This document shows positions 26,497-36,495 of a DNA stretch of 64,000 bases, one piece after another. Made by a program: the position numbers and the translations under genes. Numbering within the stretch: position 1 is the stretch's first letter; every line of letters begins with the position of its first letter. Origin of the DNA: Flavobacterium lindanitolerans (GTDB lineage Bacteria; Bacteroidota; Bacteroidia; Flavobacteriales; Flavobacteriaceae); contig NZ_PJND01000007.1 of NCBI RefSeq assembly GCF_002846575.1, forward strand, positions 930,001 through 994,000. Reading direction: 5' to 3'. Below the pieces are notes generated by a model. The model made no database searches. It had not been told where the DNA came from and worked only from the letters and a program-made list of their open reading frames with translations.

Positions 26497-29400
26497 ATGA
26501 GAACTGGAGAACTAATACTATTGGTTTCGGTGTTTTTTTTATTAAATGCATGTAGAAAATCTTCGCCTGAAGATTTTGATTCGGATTTTTCGCTTTTTCG
26601 CGATTATGTTACCAGCTTCTCGTCGGGAACGATTTCCGCCAATTCTGATATTCAGGTGGGTCTGGCATTTTCAAAGGCAGAATGGAAACCCAACCAGGAA
26701 TTGGATGAAGATATTTTTGATATTTCTCCAAGTGTTGACGGTAAAGTGGTCGTATTGCCAAATAACATCCTGGCATTCCAACCAAAGAAAAAACTAAAAC
26801 AGGGTGAACAATACCAGGTTACGCTCCATTTGGATAAGTTGATTGAAGTTCCGAAAGAATTGTCCGATTTTAATTTTACGGTTAAAACAATCGAACAGGA
26901 TTTCAAAGTTGAAGTCCAGGATTTACAGTCGTATACAAAAGACACCCAATTCCTGAACATGATACTGAAATCTGCAGATAATATGGATTTGGCAACAGCA
27001 AAAAAACTGGTGTCTGCTACGCAGAACGGTAAAGAATTGCCAATAAAATTTAATGAAAAAGGCAGTTCTCCAACAGAGTTTTCTTTTGTTATTGACCAGA
27101 TACAAAGAGGTGAAGATGATAGTAAAGTCCTAATCAAATGGGATGGCGACCCGGCGGATATCAACCAAAAGGGAGAAAAGGAATTTACGATTCCGGGCAA
27201 AAATAATTTTACCATTGTAGATGTAAGAATTGGAGATGAAAACAACCAGTCTGTCCGAATCAATTTTTCAGACCCGCTAAAAAAAGACCAGAATTTTAGT
27301 GGTTTGGTAGCTCTTGAAACAGTAGGTAATCTTCGTTATGCGGTAGATGGAAATGTATTGAAAGCCTTTTCAGATGTGGCCCTTGATGGTAAATTGCTGC
27401 TGGAGGTTTTTCAGGGAATTGAAAATACAGACGGCTATAAAATGAAAAAAGGCTATGCCGCAAAAATTACTTTTGAACAAATCAAACCGGAAGTAAGATT
27501 TGTGAAAAGCGGTACAATTTTGCCAAGTTCTCACAACCTGAAAGTAAATTTCGAAGCTGCCAATCTGAAAAAAGTGGATGTAAAAGTATACCGTATTTTT
27601 GAAAACAACGTACTCCAGTTTTTACAGGATAATGAACTGAATGGCAACTATGATTTGAGAAAAGTAGCACTTCCAATTGCCAAAAAAACTTTAGAACTAA
27701 CCACAAACAAGCTTGCCAATTATAAAAAGTGGAACAGCTATTCTCTGGATTTGTCGACCTTAATCAAACCGGAGCAAGGAGCTATTTACCGTGTAGAATT
27801 TACCATCAAAAGGTCTTATTCTCTGTATACCTGCGATACTCCTGCGGAAGAAGAGCCGGTTGCTGAAGAAGATGAGGAACCGGAAGATTTTTCCAGCTAC
27901 GATTCTTTTGATTACGACTACTATGATTATGATTATAATTGGAATGAAAGGGATAACCCTTGCCATAAATCGTATTATTCCAACAATAAGGTAGCTACAA
28001 ATATATTGGCTACAGATTTGGGTGTTATTGCAAAACGAGGCGAAAACGGCTCCTATTTCTTCGCTGTCAATAATATCGTAACTACAGAACCGGTTTCAGG
28101 TGCAACAGTAGAATTGTATAATTACCAAAAACAAAAACTGGTATCAGAAACTACTGATGGTGATGGTATAGTGAATTTTAGTACCGATAAAAAAGCATTT
28201 TTTGCCATAATCAAAAAAGACAAAAACACTACCTACGTCAAACTGGATGATGGAAACTCACAATCAGTGAGTAATTTTAATGTAGACGGAGAAGCACTCC
28301 AAAAAGGACTGAAAGGATTTATTTATGGAGAGCGGGGCGTGTGGCGTCCTGGCGATACAATCTATTTGTCGTTCATTCTCAATGATAAATCAAGCAGATT
28401 GCCTAATACGCATCCAATTAAATTAAAACTATCTGACCCGAATGGAAAGGTAGTTTATCAGAAAGTTCAGAAATATACAGATAAGAATCATTACAAATTC
28501 GCTTTCAAAACACAGCCAAATGCGCCAACAGGAAACTACGAAGCGGTTGTTTCTGTGGGTGGAGCCCGTTTCTATAAAGCCGTAAAAATTGAAACCATTA
28601 AGCCAAACCGATTGAAAATCAAAAATGGGTTTGATGGAAAAATGCTGTCGGCTTTCCATAAAAATGATGCCAGGGTTGATGTAGCCTGGTTGCATGGAGC
28701 CGTTGCAAAAGATTTGAAACTCGAAATGCAGGCGAAATTTACGCAGCAAAAAACTACATTCAAGAATTATAGTAAATATGTTTTTGACGACCCGGCACGT
28801 AAATTTTCTACGGAAGAAGTAAATATTTATTCAGGAAAAATTGACGAAACCGGAAAAGCCAATGTCAGCATCCAGCCAAGATTACAGTCGCAGGCACCGG
28901 GAATGCTAAAAGCATCGTTTATTACTAAAGTGTATGAAAACGGAGGTGACTTTAGTACAGATGTTATCTCGGCAACTTATTCGCCTTTCCAAACTTATGT
29001 GGGTGTAAAAACTCCGGAACCAAACAAATACGGAATGCTTGAAACCGGAAAAAGCAATGCATTTGATGTAGTAACGGTTGATGAAAACGGAAGACCAAAA
29101 GCGGTTAGAAATCTGGAAGTAAGAGTCTACAAAGTAGATTGGCGCTGGTGGTGGGACGCTTCAGATGATTTGTCAAATTACAGCAGTTCCACAACAAATA
29201 CTCCGTTCTATTCTCAGGTATTGAATACAGACGGTTCCGGTAAGGCCCGATTCCAGTTTAAGACAACCGACGATGAATGGGGGCGCTATCTTGTGCGGGT
29301 AACAGACCCTAACGGAGGACATTCTTCTGGTGAAACTGTAATGATTGATTGGCCAATCTGGTCCGGAAAAACAAGAAATACCAACGGTGCAGAAGCAAAA

Positions 29401-31992
29401 ATGCTGGTATTCTCGGCAGACAAGGAAAAATACAATGTTGGAGAAAAAGCTATCGTTTCTTTCCCGTCAAGTGAAGGTGGACGTGCCCTGATTTCACTTG
29501 AAAGTGGTGCGCAGGTAGTCCAGACATTATGGGCAGAAAGCAAAAAAGGGGAAACACAGGTTGAAATACCGATTACCTCGAAGATGGCGCCTAATGTGTA
29601 TATCCATATCACATTACTGCAACCCCATGCTTCTACAAAAAATGACTCGCCAATTCGTCTGTACGGAATTATCCCGATTGAAGTGGTCGATAAAAATACG
29701 GTTCTGGAACCACAGATAGCCATGCCGGAAGTTTTAAAACCGGAGCAGAAAACGACAATAAAAGTAAGTGAGAAGAATGGAAAGGCAATGACGTACACTA
29801 TAGCAATTGTTGATGAAGGATTGCTGGACCTTACCCGATTCAAGACTCCAAATGCATGGAACAGTTTCTATTCAAGAGAAGCCCTTGGTGTGAAAACGTG
29901 GGATATTTATGATGAAGTTATAGGAGCCTATGGTGGTAAGGTAAATCAGATTTTCAGTATTGGAGGTGATGAGGATTTAGGTGGTGGACAGGCTAAAAAA
30001 GCCAACCGATTTAAACCGGTTGTAATCTATCTCGGGCCTTATTCGTTGTCAAAAGGGCAAACAAAATCTCATGAAATTACACTTCCAAAATATGTAGGTT
30101 CGGTAAGGACAATGGTGGTGGCAGGTGATACCCAAACCAGTGCTTATGGAAGTGTGGAGAAAACAACTCCGGTCAGAAATCCGCTGATGATATTGGCATC
30201 ATTGCCAAGAAAAGTTTCTCCGGGAGAGAAGGTAACCTTGCCGGTTACGGTTTTTGCAATGGAAAAGCATGTTAAAAATGTTACCCTACAATTGAAAACC
30301 AATAATGGCTTCCGTGTCATTGGAAACTCAAAACAGACCTTGTCGTTTGCACAGCCAGACGAAAAAATAGCCTATTTTGATTTAAATGTTGGCGATTTGA
30401 CAGGAATCGGAAAAGTTACGGTAGTAGCGACTTCCGGAAAAGAAAAAGCCAGCTTTGATGTAGAACTGGATATCCTGAATCCGAATCCGGTAACGCAGGA
30501 TTATAAAGAACTGATATTGGAACCAAACAGTTCCGGAACCATCAACTGGGATGCCTTTGGAGTAGCCGGAACAAATACGGCTAAACTGGAAGTTTCGGCA
30601 TTCCCTTCAATGGATTTTAACAAGCGATTGGATTACTTAATCCAATATCCGCACGGATGTCTGGAGCAGACCACATCAAGCGTATTCCCACAATTGTATT
30701 TGGGCGATATTGCTGATTTGGATACGGCCAGAAAATCCAAAATCCAAAAGAATATTACGGCCGGAATCCAAAAACTGGCGCAATTCCAGTTAGCGAATGG
30801 AGGATTTGCTTATTGGCAAGGCAATCAGACTCCGGACGATTGGAGTACGACCTATGTTGGGCATTTCCTGATTGAAGCAGAGAGAAAAGGCTATGCGCTT
30901 CCTGCCAACCTGAAAAAGCAATGGCTTGCCTATCAGTCAAAAACGGCAAAACAATGGCGCTACAACGAAGGCTACCGTAATGATTTTGCACAATCCTATA
31001 GATTGTATGTATTGGCTTTGGCGGGTAATCCGGATTTGTCGTCGATGAACAGGCTTAGAGAAACTTCAGGAATTACGAACGATACCAAACTAAGGCTTGC
31101 GGCTACGTATGCATTGGCCGGACAGAAAAATGTAGGAATGACATTGCTTGGACAGAGCAAAGTAGACGAAGATTCAATGTATGGTTACTACTATTATTAT
31201 GGTTCCAGCGAAAGAAACCGAGCCATGGCTTTGGAGACTTTACTGTTGTTAGGAAGAAAAACAGAAGCCTTTACTATGGCAACGAAATTGGCAAAAGAAA
31301 TGTCTTCCAACCGATGGATGTCAACACAAACTACTGCTTATTGCTTATATGCGATGTCGAAATTCGCACAGCAGAACGGAACGAAGGGAATTGATGTAAG
31401 CTTTACCAGCAGAGGCAAATCGGAAACGATTAAAACGGCAAAAGCATTTGCTGACAGAAGCCTGCAGGTAACCGGAAGTGGCAATTCGGTTACGGTTAAA
31501 AATAATAAAAATACGACACTTTACATAAAAGTGATTACGAGCGGCATCCTGCCTATCGGACAGGAACAGACAGAACAGAGAGGCTTGTCTACAGATATTA
31601 CTTTCCGTGACCGAAAAGGAAATGCCATCAATGTTGCTTCACTGGCACAAGGAACGGAATTTGTAGCAGAAGTTACGGTTTCCAATACTAAAGGCGAAAC
31701 GGTTGAAAATGTTGCCCTGACGCAGATTATTCCATCGGGTTGGGAAATTGTAAATACGCGTTTCACGGATTATGGAAGTTTTGCGGACAACAAGGTAGAT
31801 TATACGGATATTCGTGACGACCGTACGAATTTTTATTTTACGCTCAAGTCAAATGAAACCAAAACCTTCAGGATTCTGCTGAATGCATCCTACCTCGGGA
31901 AATATTATTTGCCGGGAGTACAATGTGAAGCAATGTATGACAATTCCTATTATGCCAGAACGCAGGGACAGTGGGTTAATGTCGTGAAATAA
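26497..31992 (+). CDS. Alpha-2-macroglobulin family lipoprotein with thioester motif
   Basis: 1831 residues. A lipoprotein signal peptide ends at LLNAC, so it is anchored in the periplasm or at a membrane. Macroglobulin beta-domains fill the first two thirds. An unusual stretch of Asp and Tyr residues around 465-490 (DYDYYDYDYN) is probably a linker. The thioester-domain motif GCLEQ has Cys1388 and Gln1391, which can form the covalent protease-trapping thioester. Bacterial relatives (YfhM type) protect the envelope from host or rival proteases. pbpC follows after 48 bases, the conserved pairing of this family. Confidence 0.93.
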   Translation: MRTGELILLVSVFFLLNACRKSSPEDFDSDFSLFRDYVTSFSSGTISANSDIQVGLAFSKAEWKPNQELDEDIFDISPSVDGKVVVLPNNILAFQPKKKLKQGEQYQVTLHLDKLIEVPKELSDFNFTVKTIEQDFKVEVQDLQSYTKDTQFLNMILKSADNMDLATAKKLVSATQNGKELPIKFNEKGSSPTEFSFVIDQIQRGEDDSKVLIKWDGDPADINQKGEKEFTIPGKNNFTIVDVRIGDENNQSVRINFSDPLKKDQNFSGLVALETVGNLRYAVDGNVLKAFSDVALDGKLLLEVFQGIENTDGYKMKKGYAAKITFEQIKPEVRFVKSGTILPSSHNLKVNFEAANLKKVDVKVYRIFENNVLQFLQDNELNGNYDLRKVALPIAKKTLELTTNKLANYKKWNSYSLDLSTLIKPEQGAIYRVEFTIKRSYSLYTCDTPAEEEPVAEEDEEPEDFSSYDSFDYDYYDYDYNWNERDNPCHKSYYSNNKVATNILATDLGVIAKRGENGSYFFAVNNIVTTEPVSGATVELYNYQKQKLVSETTDGDGIVNFSTDKKAFFAIIKKDKNTTYVKLDDGNSQSVSNFNVDGEALQKGLKGFIYGERGVWRPGDTIYLSFILNDKSSRLPNTHPIKLKLSDPNGKVVYQKVQKYTDKNHYKFAFKTQPNAPTGNYEAVVSVGGARFYKAVKIETIKPNRLKIKNGFDGKMLSAFHKNDARVDVAWLHGAVAKDLKLEMQAKFTQQKTTFKNYSKYVFDDPARKFSTEEVNIYSGKIDETGKANVSIQPRLQSQAPGMLKASFITKVYENGGDFSTDVISATYSPFQTYVGVKTPEPNKYGMLETGKSNAFDVVTVDENGRPKAVRNLEVRVYKVDWRWWWDASDDLSNYSSSTTNTPFYSQVLNTDGSGKARFQFKTTDDEWGRYLVRVTDPNGGHSSGETVMIDWPIWSGKTRNTNGAEAKMLVFSADKEKYNVGEKAIVSFPSSEGGRALISLESGAQVVQTLWAESKKGETQVEIPITSKMAPNVYIHITLLQPHASTKNDSPIRLYGIIPIEVVDKNTVLEPQIAMPEVLKPEQKTTIKVSEKNGKAMTYTIAIVDEGLLDLTRFKTPNAWNSFYSREALGVKTWDIYDEVIGAYGGKVNQIFSIGGDEDLGGGQAKKANRFKPVVIYLGPYSLSKGQTKSHEITLPKYVGSVRTMVVAGDTQTSAYGSVEKTTPVRNPLMILASLPRKVSPGEKVTLPVTVFAMEKHVKNVTLQLKTNNGFRVIGNSKQTLSFAQPDEKIAYFDLNVGDLTGIGKVTVVATSGKEKASFDVELDILNPNPVTQDYKELILEPNSSGTINWDAFGVAGTNTAKLEVSAFPSMDFNKRLDYLIQYPHGCLEQTTSSVFPQLYLGDIADLDTARKSKIQKNITAGIQKLAQFQLANGGFAYWQGNQTPDDWSTTYVGHFLIEAERKGYALPANLKKQWLAYQSKTAKQWRYNEGYRNDFAQSYRLYVLALAGNPDLSSMNRLRETSGITNDTKLRLAATYALAGQKNVGMTLLGQSKVDEDSMYGYYYYYGSSERNRAMALETLLLLGRKTEAFTMATKLAKEMSSNRWMSTQTTAYCLYAMSKFAQQNGTKGIDVSFTSRGKSETIKTAKAFADRSLQVTGSGNSVTVKNNKNTTLYIKVITSGILPIGQEQTEQRGLSTDITFRDRKGNAINVASLAQGTEFVAEVTVSNTKGETVENVALTQIIPSGWEIVNTRFTDYGSFADNKVDYTDIRDDRTNFYFTLKSNETKTFRILLNASYLGKYYLPGVQCEAMYDNSYYARTQGQWVNVVK

Positions 31993-32040
31993 CACCTTGA
32001 AAGGAAAGTCTTCTGTGAAGAAGCCTAATTGGAGTAGGAA

Positions 32041-34416
32041 TTGAAAAGTAAGATAAAAGCGTTTTTTAAACGCATATTGGATAGGATAAAACGCAATCCG
32101 AAGAAATCTGTTTTCTTCGGGTTGCTTTTTATTGTCTACTATTTTTGCCTGCCGAGAACACTTTTTGAGCAGCCTTATTCTACCGTAATTGAAAGTGAAG
32201 AAGGCGAGCTTTTAGGTGCTAAAATTGCCCGTGACGGACAATGGCGGTTTCCGGCACAGGATTCCATACCTGAAAAATTCAAAAAATGTATCGTCTATTT
32301 TGAAGATGAACATTTTTACCAACATCCCGGATTCAACCCGATTGCGATGGTCAAAGCCGCAAAACAAAATCACGATGCGGGTAGGGTAGTTCGTGGCGGA
32401 AGTACGTTGACACAACAGGTTATCCGACTTTCAAGAGGTGAAAAGAAAAGAAACTATTTCGAAAAGCTGGTCGAGTTGGTATTGGCAACCCGTTTGGAAT
32501 TTCGCTATTCCAAAGAAAAAATATTAGAATTGTATGCCGCCCACGCTCCCTATGGAGGAAATGTTGTAGGTCTGGAAATGGCTTCCTGGCGTTATTTTGG
32601 AGTACAGCCGCATCAATTATCCTGGGCCGAAACGGCAACATTGGCGGTACTTCCCAACGCGCCCAGTCTGATTTATCCGGGTAAAAACCAACAAAAACTT
32701 CTGAATAAGCGTAATGGTTTGCTAAAAAAATTATATCAGGAAAAAATAATCGATAAAACTACCTATGAGCTTTCCGTATTGGAAGAGTTGCCTCAAAAGC
32801 CTTATGACTTGCCCCAAATAGCGCCGCATTTGCTTCAAAATGTTGCCAGAAGACAAGAAGGCACAAGAGTAAAGACAACGGTCAAATTTGCACTTCAAAA
32901 TCGCGTGAACCAAATCGCCACGCAATATTATAATCAATACAGACAGTCGGAAATTTATAACCTGGCCATCATTGTTGTAGATGTCGAAACAAGAAATATC
33001 CTGAGTTATGTAGGTAATTCTCCAACAGACAAAGACCATCAAAAAGATGTTGACATTATTACGGCTCCAAGAAGTACAGGTAGTATATTAAAACCCTTGC
33101 TCTATGCTTCGATGCTTGATGCAGGAGAAATACTTCCTAATACTCTGGTTCCGGATATTCCAACACAAATTGCGGGTTATAGCCCTAAAAACTTCGATTT
33201 GACTTATGACGGAGCTGTTCCGGCACATCGAGCCCTGTCGCGTTCGTTGAATATTCCTTCAGTACTGATGCTTAAAGACCATGGCGTTTATCGTTTTTAC
33301 GACCAATTACAGCAGTTAAAGTTGCGGGACATCAACAAGCATCCAAACCATTACGGACTTTCACTCATTCTTGGTGGAGCAGAAAGCAATCTTTGGGATT
33401 TGACGAAAACCTATGCCGGACTTACATCTACTTTAAATTACTTTACGACGCATTCGGCAAAATACCGTACGGATGAATTCAAGGAACTGAACTGGTTGCA
33501 CGGAGCAAAATTGGATTTCGGAAAGGAATCTTATGATAAGAAAAACTTAGGGGCGGCGTCTATCTGGCTGACGTATAACGCCATGAAAGAAGTCAACCGT
33601 CCGGAAGGTGATGAAGCCTGGAAATTCTATGACTCATCACTGGAAGTGGCCTGGAAAACAGGAACCAGTTTTGGCAACCGCGACGGATGGGCCATCGGGA
33701 CAAATTCAAGATATGTAGTAGGAGTGTGGGTTGGAAATGCTTCCGGTGAAGGACGTCCTTCTTTGACCGGAGTAGGAAGTGCGGCGCCTGTTTTGTTTGA
33801 TGTGTTCAATCTTTTGCCCAGAAAAAAATGGTTTACGACTCCGTATGATGATTTGGAAGAAGCCGAAGTTTGCCAGTTGAGCGGCCATATTGCAGGCGAA
33901 TATTGCCCTAAAATCAAACAGTGGATTCCGCTAAAAAGCAAACAGACCACGGTTTGTCCTTATCATAAACTGATACATCTCGATGCTTCGGGAGAATATC
34001 AGGTAAACAGCAATTGTGAAGAAGTAGACCGGATGGTAGCAAAACCCTGGTTTGTATTGCCTCCGGTTATGGAATTGTATTATAAGACCAAGCACATCAA
34101 TTATGTTCCACTGCCTCCGTTTAGGCCAGATTGTCTCGGAGCTTCTTCTTATTCAATGGATTTTATTTACCCAAAAGAGAATGGCAAAGTCTATCTTACC
34201 AAAAATTTTAACGGAGAAATCCAGCCCTTTATCATAAAAGTGGCCCATTCCGACCAAAAGGCAAAACTATTCTGGTATCTGAATGATAAGTTTTTAGGTA
34301 CAACACAAACTTTTCATGAGATGTCTGTAGAAGCAAAAACCGGAAAATATTACATTACGGTAACAGATGAAGCCGGAAATGAAATCAGCAGGAGGATTGA
34401 AATTGTAAAAGAATAA
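32041..34416 (+). CDS. pbpC: Penicillin-binding protein 1C (TTG start)
   Basis: 791 residues. A membrane anchor lies near residues 24-40. The transglycosylase domain has EDEHFYQHPGF, RGGSTLTQQV and KEKILELYA. The transpeptidase has SxxK at Ser348-Lys351, SRSLN and KTG at Lys539. A C-terminal BiPBP-type beta domain follows. The frame has no ATG near the N-terminus, so TTG at 32041 is the likely start. Polymerises and crosslinks peptidoglycan; its partner upstream is the macroglobulin. Confidence 0.93.
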   Translation: MKSKIKAFFKRILDRIKRNPKKSVFFGLLFIVYYFCLPRTLFEQPYSTVIESEEGELLGAKIARDGQWRFPAQDSIPEKFKKCIVYFEDEHFYQHPGFNPIAMVKAAKQNHDAGRVVRGGSTLTQQVIRLSRGEKKRNYFEKLVELVLATRLEFRYSKEKILELYAAHAPYGGNVVGLEMASWRYFGVQPHQLSWAETATLAVLPNAPSLIYPGKNQQKLLNKRNGLLKKLYQEKIIDKTTYELSVLEELPQKPYDLPQIAPHLLQNVARRQEGTRVKTTVKFALQNRVNQIATQYYNQYRQSEIYNLAIIVVDVETRNILSYVGNSPTDKDHQKDVDIITAPRSTGSILKPLLYASMLDAGEILPNTLVPDIPTQIAGYSPKNFDLTYDGAVPAHRALSRSLNIPSVLMLKDHGVYRFYDQLQQLKLRDINKHPNHYGLSLILGGAESNLWDLTKTYAGLTSTLNYFTTHSAKYRTDEFKELNWLHGAKLDFGKESYDKKNLGAASIWLTYNAMKEVNRPEGDEAWKFYDSSLEVAWKTGTSFGNRDGWAIGTNSRYVVGVWVGNASGEGRPSLTGVGSAAPVLFDVFNLLPRKKWFTTPYDDLEEAEVCQLSGHIAGEYCPKIKQWIPLKSKQTTVCPYHKLIHLDASGEYQVNSNCEEVDRMVAKPWFVLPPVMELYYKTKHINYVPLPPFRPDCLGASSYSMDFIYPKENGKVYLTKNFNGEIQPFIIKVAHSDQKAKLFWYLNDKFLGTTQTFHEMSVEAKTGKYYITVTDEAGNEISRRIEIVKE

Positions 34417-34433
34417 GGAAATTACGGAAAATA

Positions 34434-34464
34434 AGAAGCCAATCATTATGATTGGCTTTTTTAC
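34434..34464 (+). terminator. Terminator after pbpC
   Basis: AAGCCAATCA and TGATTGGCTT arms with a three-base loop and a T run. Confidence 0.85.
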
Positions 34465-34482
34465 TCATAGTATGGCTTACTG

Positions 34483-34914
34483 TTATTTTGTCTTCACTGC
34501 ATATACAGTACCATCTTCGGCAATAGCTTTATCAATAATATAAAGATATTTTTTGCCTCCATAAGAACAGAAAACCTGTATTTTTCGGTCAAGAAACTGG
34601 TACAATATGATTTCGAAATTGCCATTAGCATTTTGAAATGAATAAATAGTAGCCAGATCATACAGGTCAGTGTGTTTGTCATCATAACCTGTTTTGTAAA
34701 TAGTAAATTTTTCTGCTGGAGTTCCTTTGAGTTCAAAGTCTACCGTAGTCAAACCAAAGAAAAATAGTCCTTCAGCCTTTTCCTCAGTACCTCTGATGTA
34801 ATCTCCTTTGCTGTCAACTGTTACAGGAAAACGACTTGAAAAAGCGAATTTGTAATCTTGCGAAAAAGCCGCAATTGAAAATAAAAATATAAAACTATAA
34901 ATCATTTTGTTCAT
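34483..34914 (-). CDS. Secreted hypothetical protein
   Basis: 143 residues with a short signal peptide (MIYSFIFLFSIAAFSQ). The mature part is beta-rich: DYKFAFSSRFP, then a paired set of strands and a final IIDKAIAEDGTVYAV. No recognised family. It follows the Imm11-like cluster on the same strand after a hairpin and may be unrelated to it. Confidence 0.65.
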   Translation of the reverse strand: MNKMIYSFIFLFSIAAFSQDYKFAFSSRFPVTVDSKGDYIRGTEEKAEGLFFFGLTTVDFELKGTPAEKFTIYKTGYDDKHTDLYDLATIYSFQNANGNFEIILYQFLDRKIQVFCSYGGKKYLYIIDKAIAEDGTVYAVKTK

Positions 34915-34983
34915 AATTATTTCTGCTAAGGATGCAGTTCCCTTTTGGTTAATAAAATTTTGGTAGTATTCTTTAGAGAAAAA

Positions 34984-35010
34984 TAAGGCATTCCGAATAG
35001 GGATGCCTTA
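34984..35010 (-). terminator. Hairpin after Imm11-like copy 1
   Basis: AAGGCATTCC and GGGATGCCTT pair. The same hairpin plus the following ATTAAATTATACAAATTC is repeated after each of the three Imm11-like genes (also near 35726 and 36463), showing that gene and hairpin were duplicated together. Confidence 0.7.
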
Positions 35011-35017
35011 CATTAAA

Positions 35018-35713
35018 TTATACAAATTCCAACTGGATTGAATTGTTATAATTCACTTCTAATCCAGTGATTTTACAGTCAAACAGAAAGTCTATTAATC
35101 GTTCAGAATAGAAATCGCCTCCGGCGGCTTGTATTGGGATTATATCTTTGCCATAATACTTTTTTGGGATGGCTATTTTTTCAAAACTATTAATTGGATT
35201 TGTTTTGATAAACTGAGAATATTCATCAAAATTTTCAATTGAATGATATTTTTCATTTTTCAAAACCTTACGACCAGTAAAAATTATCGATTTATTAAAA
35301 TTAATCTCCTGTAAAGTTACTTTCTTGAAATAAACAAGGTAAAATTTCGTGTTCAAATTAATGATTTCAAATTCAAATTCTTTAAAATCAATTGTTTTAA
35401 AGCCTTTTATTATTTCAAAATATTTTTCACTAAAAACATAAGTAAGAAAAGTATATTCTGGCGCATACCCCATAATATCCGTTACTTTGGCATTCTTTAG
35501 CAAATTTCCTTTAATAAGAGGAGGGTTCAACAATTTTATTTCATCTTGATTTTTCCAAAAATCCTTATTGTTATAATTGAAGAAATTTTTGAAAGCTAAG
35601 TAGTTACCATTATCGGTTTCCATATGGTTTTCATTAATATTTATTTGATATATACCATTTTTCACTCCAATAACTCTCGGCTCACAAGACAAAATTATTT
35701 CATAATATTTCAT
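35018..35713 (-). CDS. Imm11-like (DUF1629-type) immunity protein, copy 1
   Basis: 231 residues from the ATG at 35713 (MKYYEIILS), matching the other two copies; the frame to 35737 reads through the inter-copy hairpin and is rejected. Features shared with copies 2 and 3: an N-terminal GVKNGIYQI strand, a central LLKNAKVTDVMGYAPE, YSEKYFEIIKGFK-type helix and a C-terminal FLFDCKITGLEV. The layout resembles the Imm11 family that neutralises polymorphic toxins; the assignment is by pattern and context. Probably cytosolic. Confidence 0.6.
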   Translation of the reverse strand: MKYYEIILSCEPRVIGVKNGIYQININENHMETDNGNYLAFKNFFNYNNKDFWKNQDEIKLLNPPLIKGNLLKNAKVTDIMGYAPEYTFLTYVFSEKYFEIIKGFKTIDFKEFEFEIINLNTKFYLVYFKKVTLQEINFNKSIIFTGRKVLKNEKYHSIENFDEYSQFIKTNPINSFEKIAIPKKYYGKDIIPIQAAGGDFYSERLIDFLFDCKITGLEVNYNNSIQLEFV

Positions 35714-35724
35714 AGGTAAAGAAA

Positions 35725-35750
35725 TAAGGCATCCCATTAGGAATGCCTTG
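35725..35750 (-). repeat. Inter-copy hairpin between Imm11-like copies 2 and 1
   Basis: AAGGCATCCC and AGGAATGCCTT pair around a short loop. It is the second copy of the hairpin unit at 34984 and may also end transcripts of copy 2. Confidence 0.65.
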
Positions 35751-35757
35751 AATTAAA

Positions 35758-36450
35758 TTATACAAATTCTAACTGAACAGAATTGTTATAACCAACCTGT
35801 AAGCCCGTAATCCCGCAATCTAACAAGAAATCAACTAGCTTTTCAGAATAAAAATTGTTGGAAATAGCTTGAACAGATATAATATCTTTTCCAAAATGTT
35901 CTTTGTCAATAGCTATTTTTTCAAATGTGGCTAAAGGGTTGGAATTTAAGAATTGAACATATTCTTTACTATCAGATATACTATGATGCTTAACATTATT
36001 TAAAGCCTTATGACCTGTAATAACAGATGATTTTTCAAAATCAATTTTTTCATTCGAAATTGTCTCAATAAATAACAAAAAATACTTTGACGGGACATCA
36101 TTCATTTTAAAATCAAATGTTTGATGGACTCCGATATCAAAAGTTTTTATAATATCTATAAATTTTTGACTGTAAACATTATCTAAAAAACGAAAACTAG
36201 GTGCATAACCCATGACATCAGTTATTTTAGCATTTTTTAGCATTTTCCCATAAATTGTTGGTGGATTTAAGGTATACAGTTTATCCTGGGATTTCCAAAA
36301 ATCACTGTTTTTACTTGAGAAAAATGATTTAAATTCTTCATAAGAAGGACTATGGCCGATTGCTTTTTCATCTATTTCCAACTGGTATACACCATGTTTT
36401 ACCCCGATGACTTTAGGTTCAAAAGACCTATTAACTTCATAATATTTCAT
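35758..36450 (-). CDS. Imm11-like immunity protein, copy 2
   Basis: 230 residues beginning MKYYEVNRSFEPKVIGVKH. Same framework as copies 1 and 3 but the most divergent at the 3' end (LLDCGITGLQVGYNN instead of LFDCKITGLEVNYNN). No signal peptide. Tandem paralogs of immunity proteins typically cover related toxin variants. Confidence 0.6.
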   Translation of the reverse strand: MKYYEVNRSFEPKVIGVKHGVYQLEIDEKAIGHSPSYEEFKSFFSSKNSDFWKSQDKLYTLNPPTIYGKMLKNAKITDVMGYAPSFRFLDNVYSQKFIDIIKTFDIGVHQTFDFKMNDVPSKYFLLFIETISNEKIDFEKSSVITGHKALNNVKHHSISDSKEYVQFLNSNPLATFEKIAIDKEHFGKDIISVQAISNNFYSEKLVDFLLDCGITGLQVGYNNSVQLEFV

Positions 36451-36461
36451 AGGTAAAGAAA

Positions 36462-36487
36462 TAAAGCATCCCTATTAGGAATGCCTT
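36462..36487 (-). repeat. Inter-copy hairpin between Imm11-like copies 3 and 2
   Basis: AAAGCATCCCTA and TTAGGAATGCCTT pair with one weak position. Third copy of the hairpin unit. Confidence 0.6.
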
Positions 36488-36495
36488 ACATTAAA

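Noticed and set aside
35714-35737. Upstream start for Imm11-like copy 1
   Set aside because: These codons come from the inter-copy hairpin; the other copies start at the MKYY methionine.
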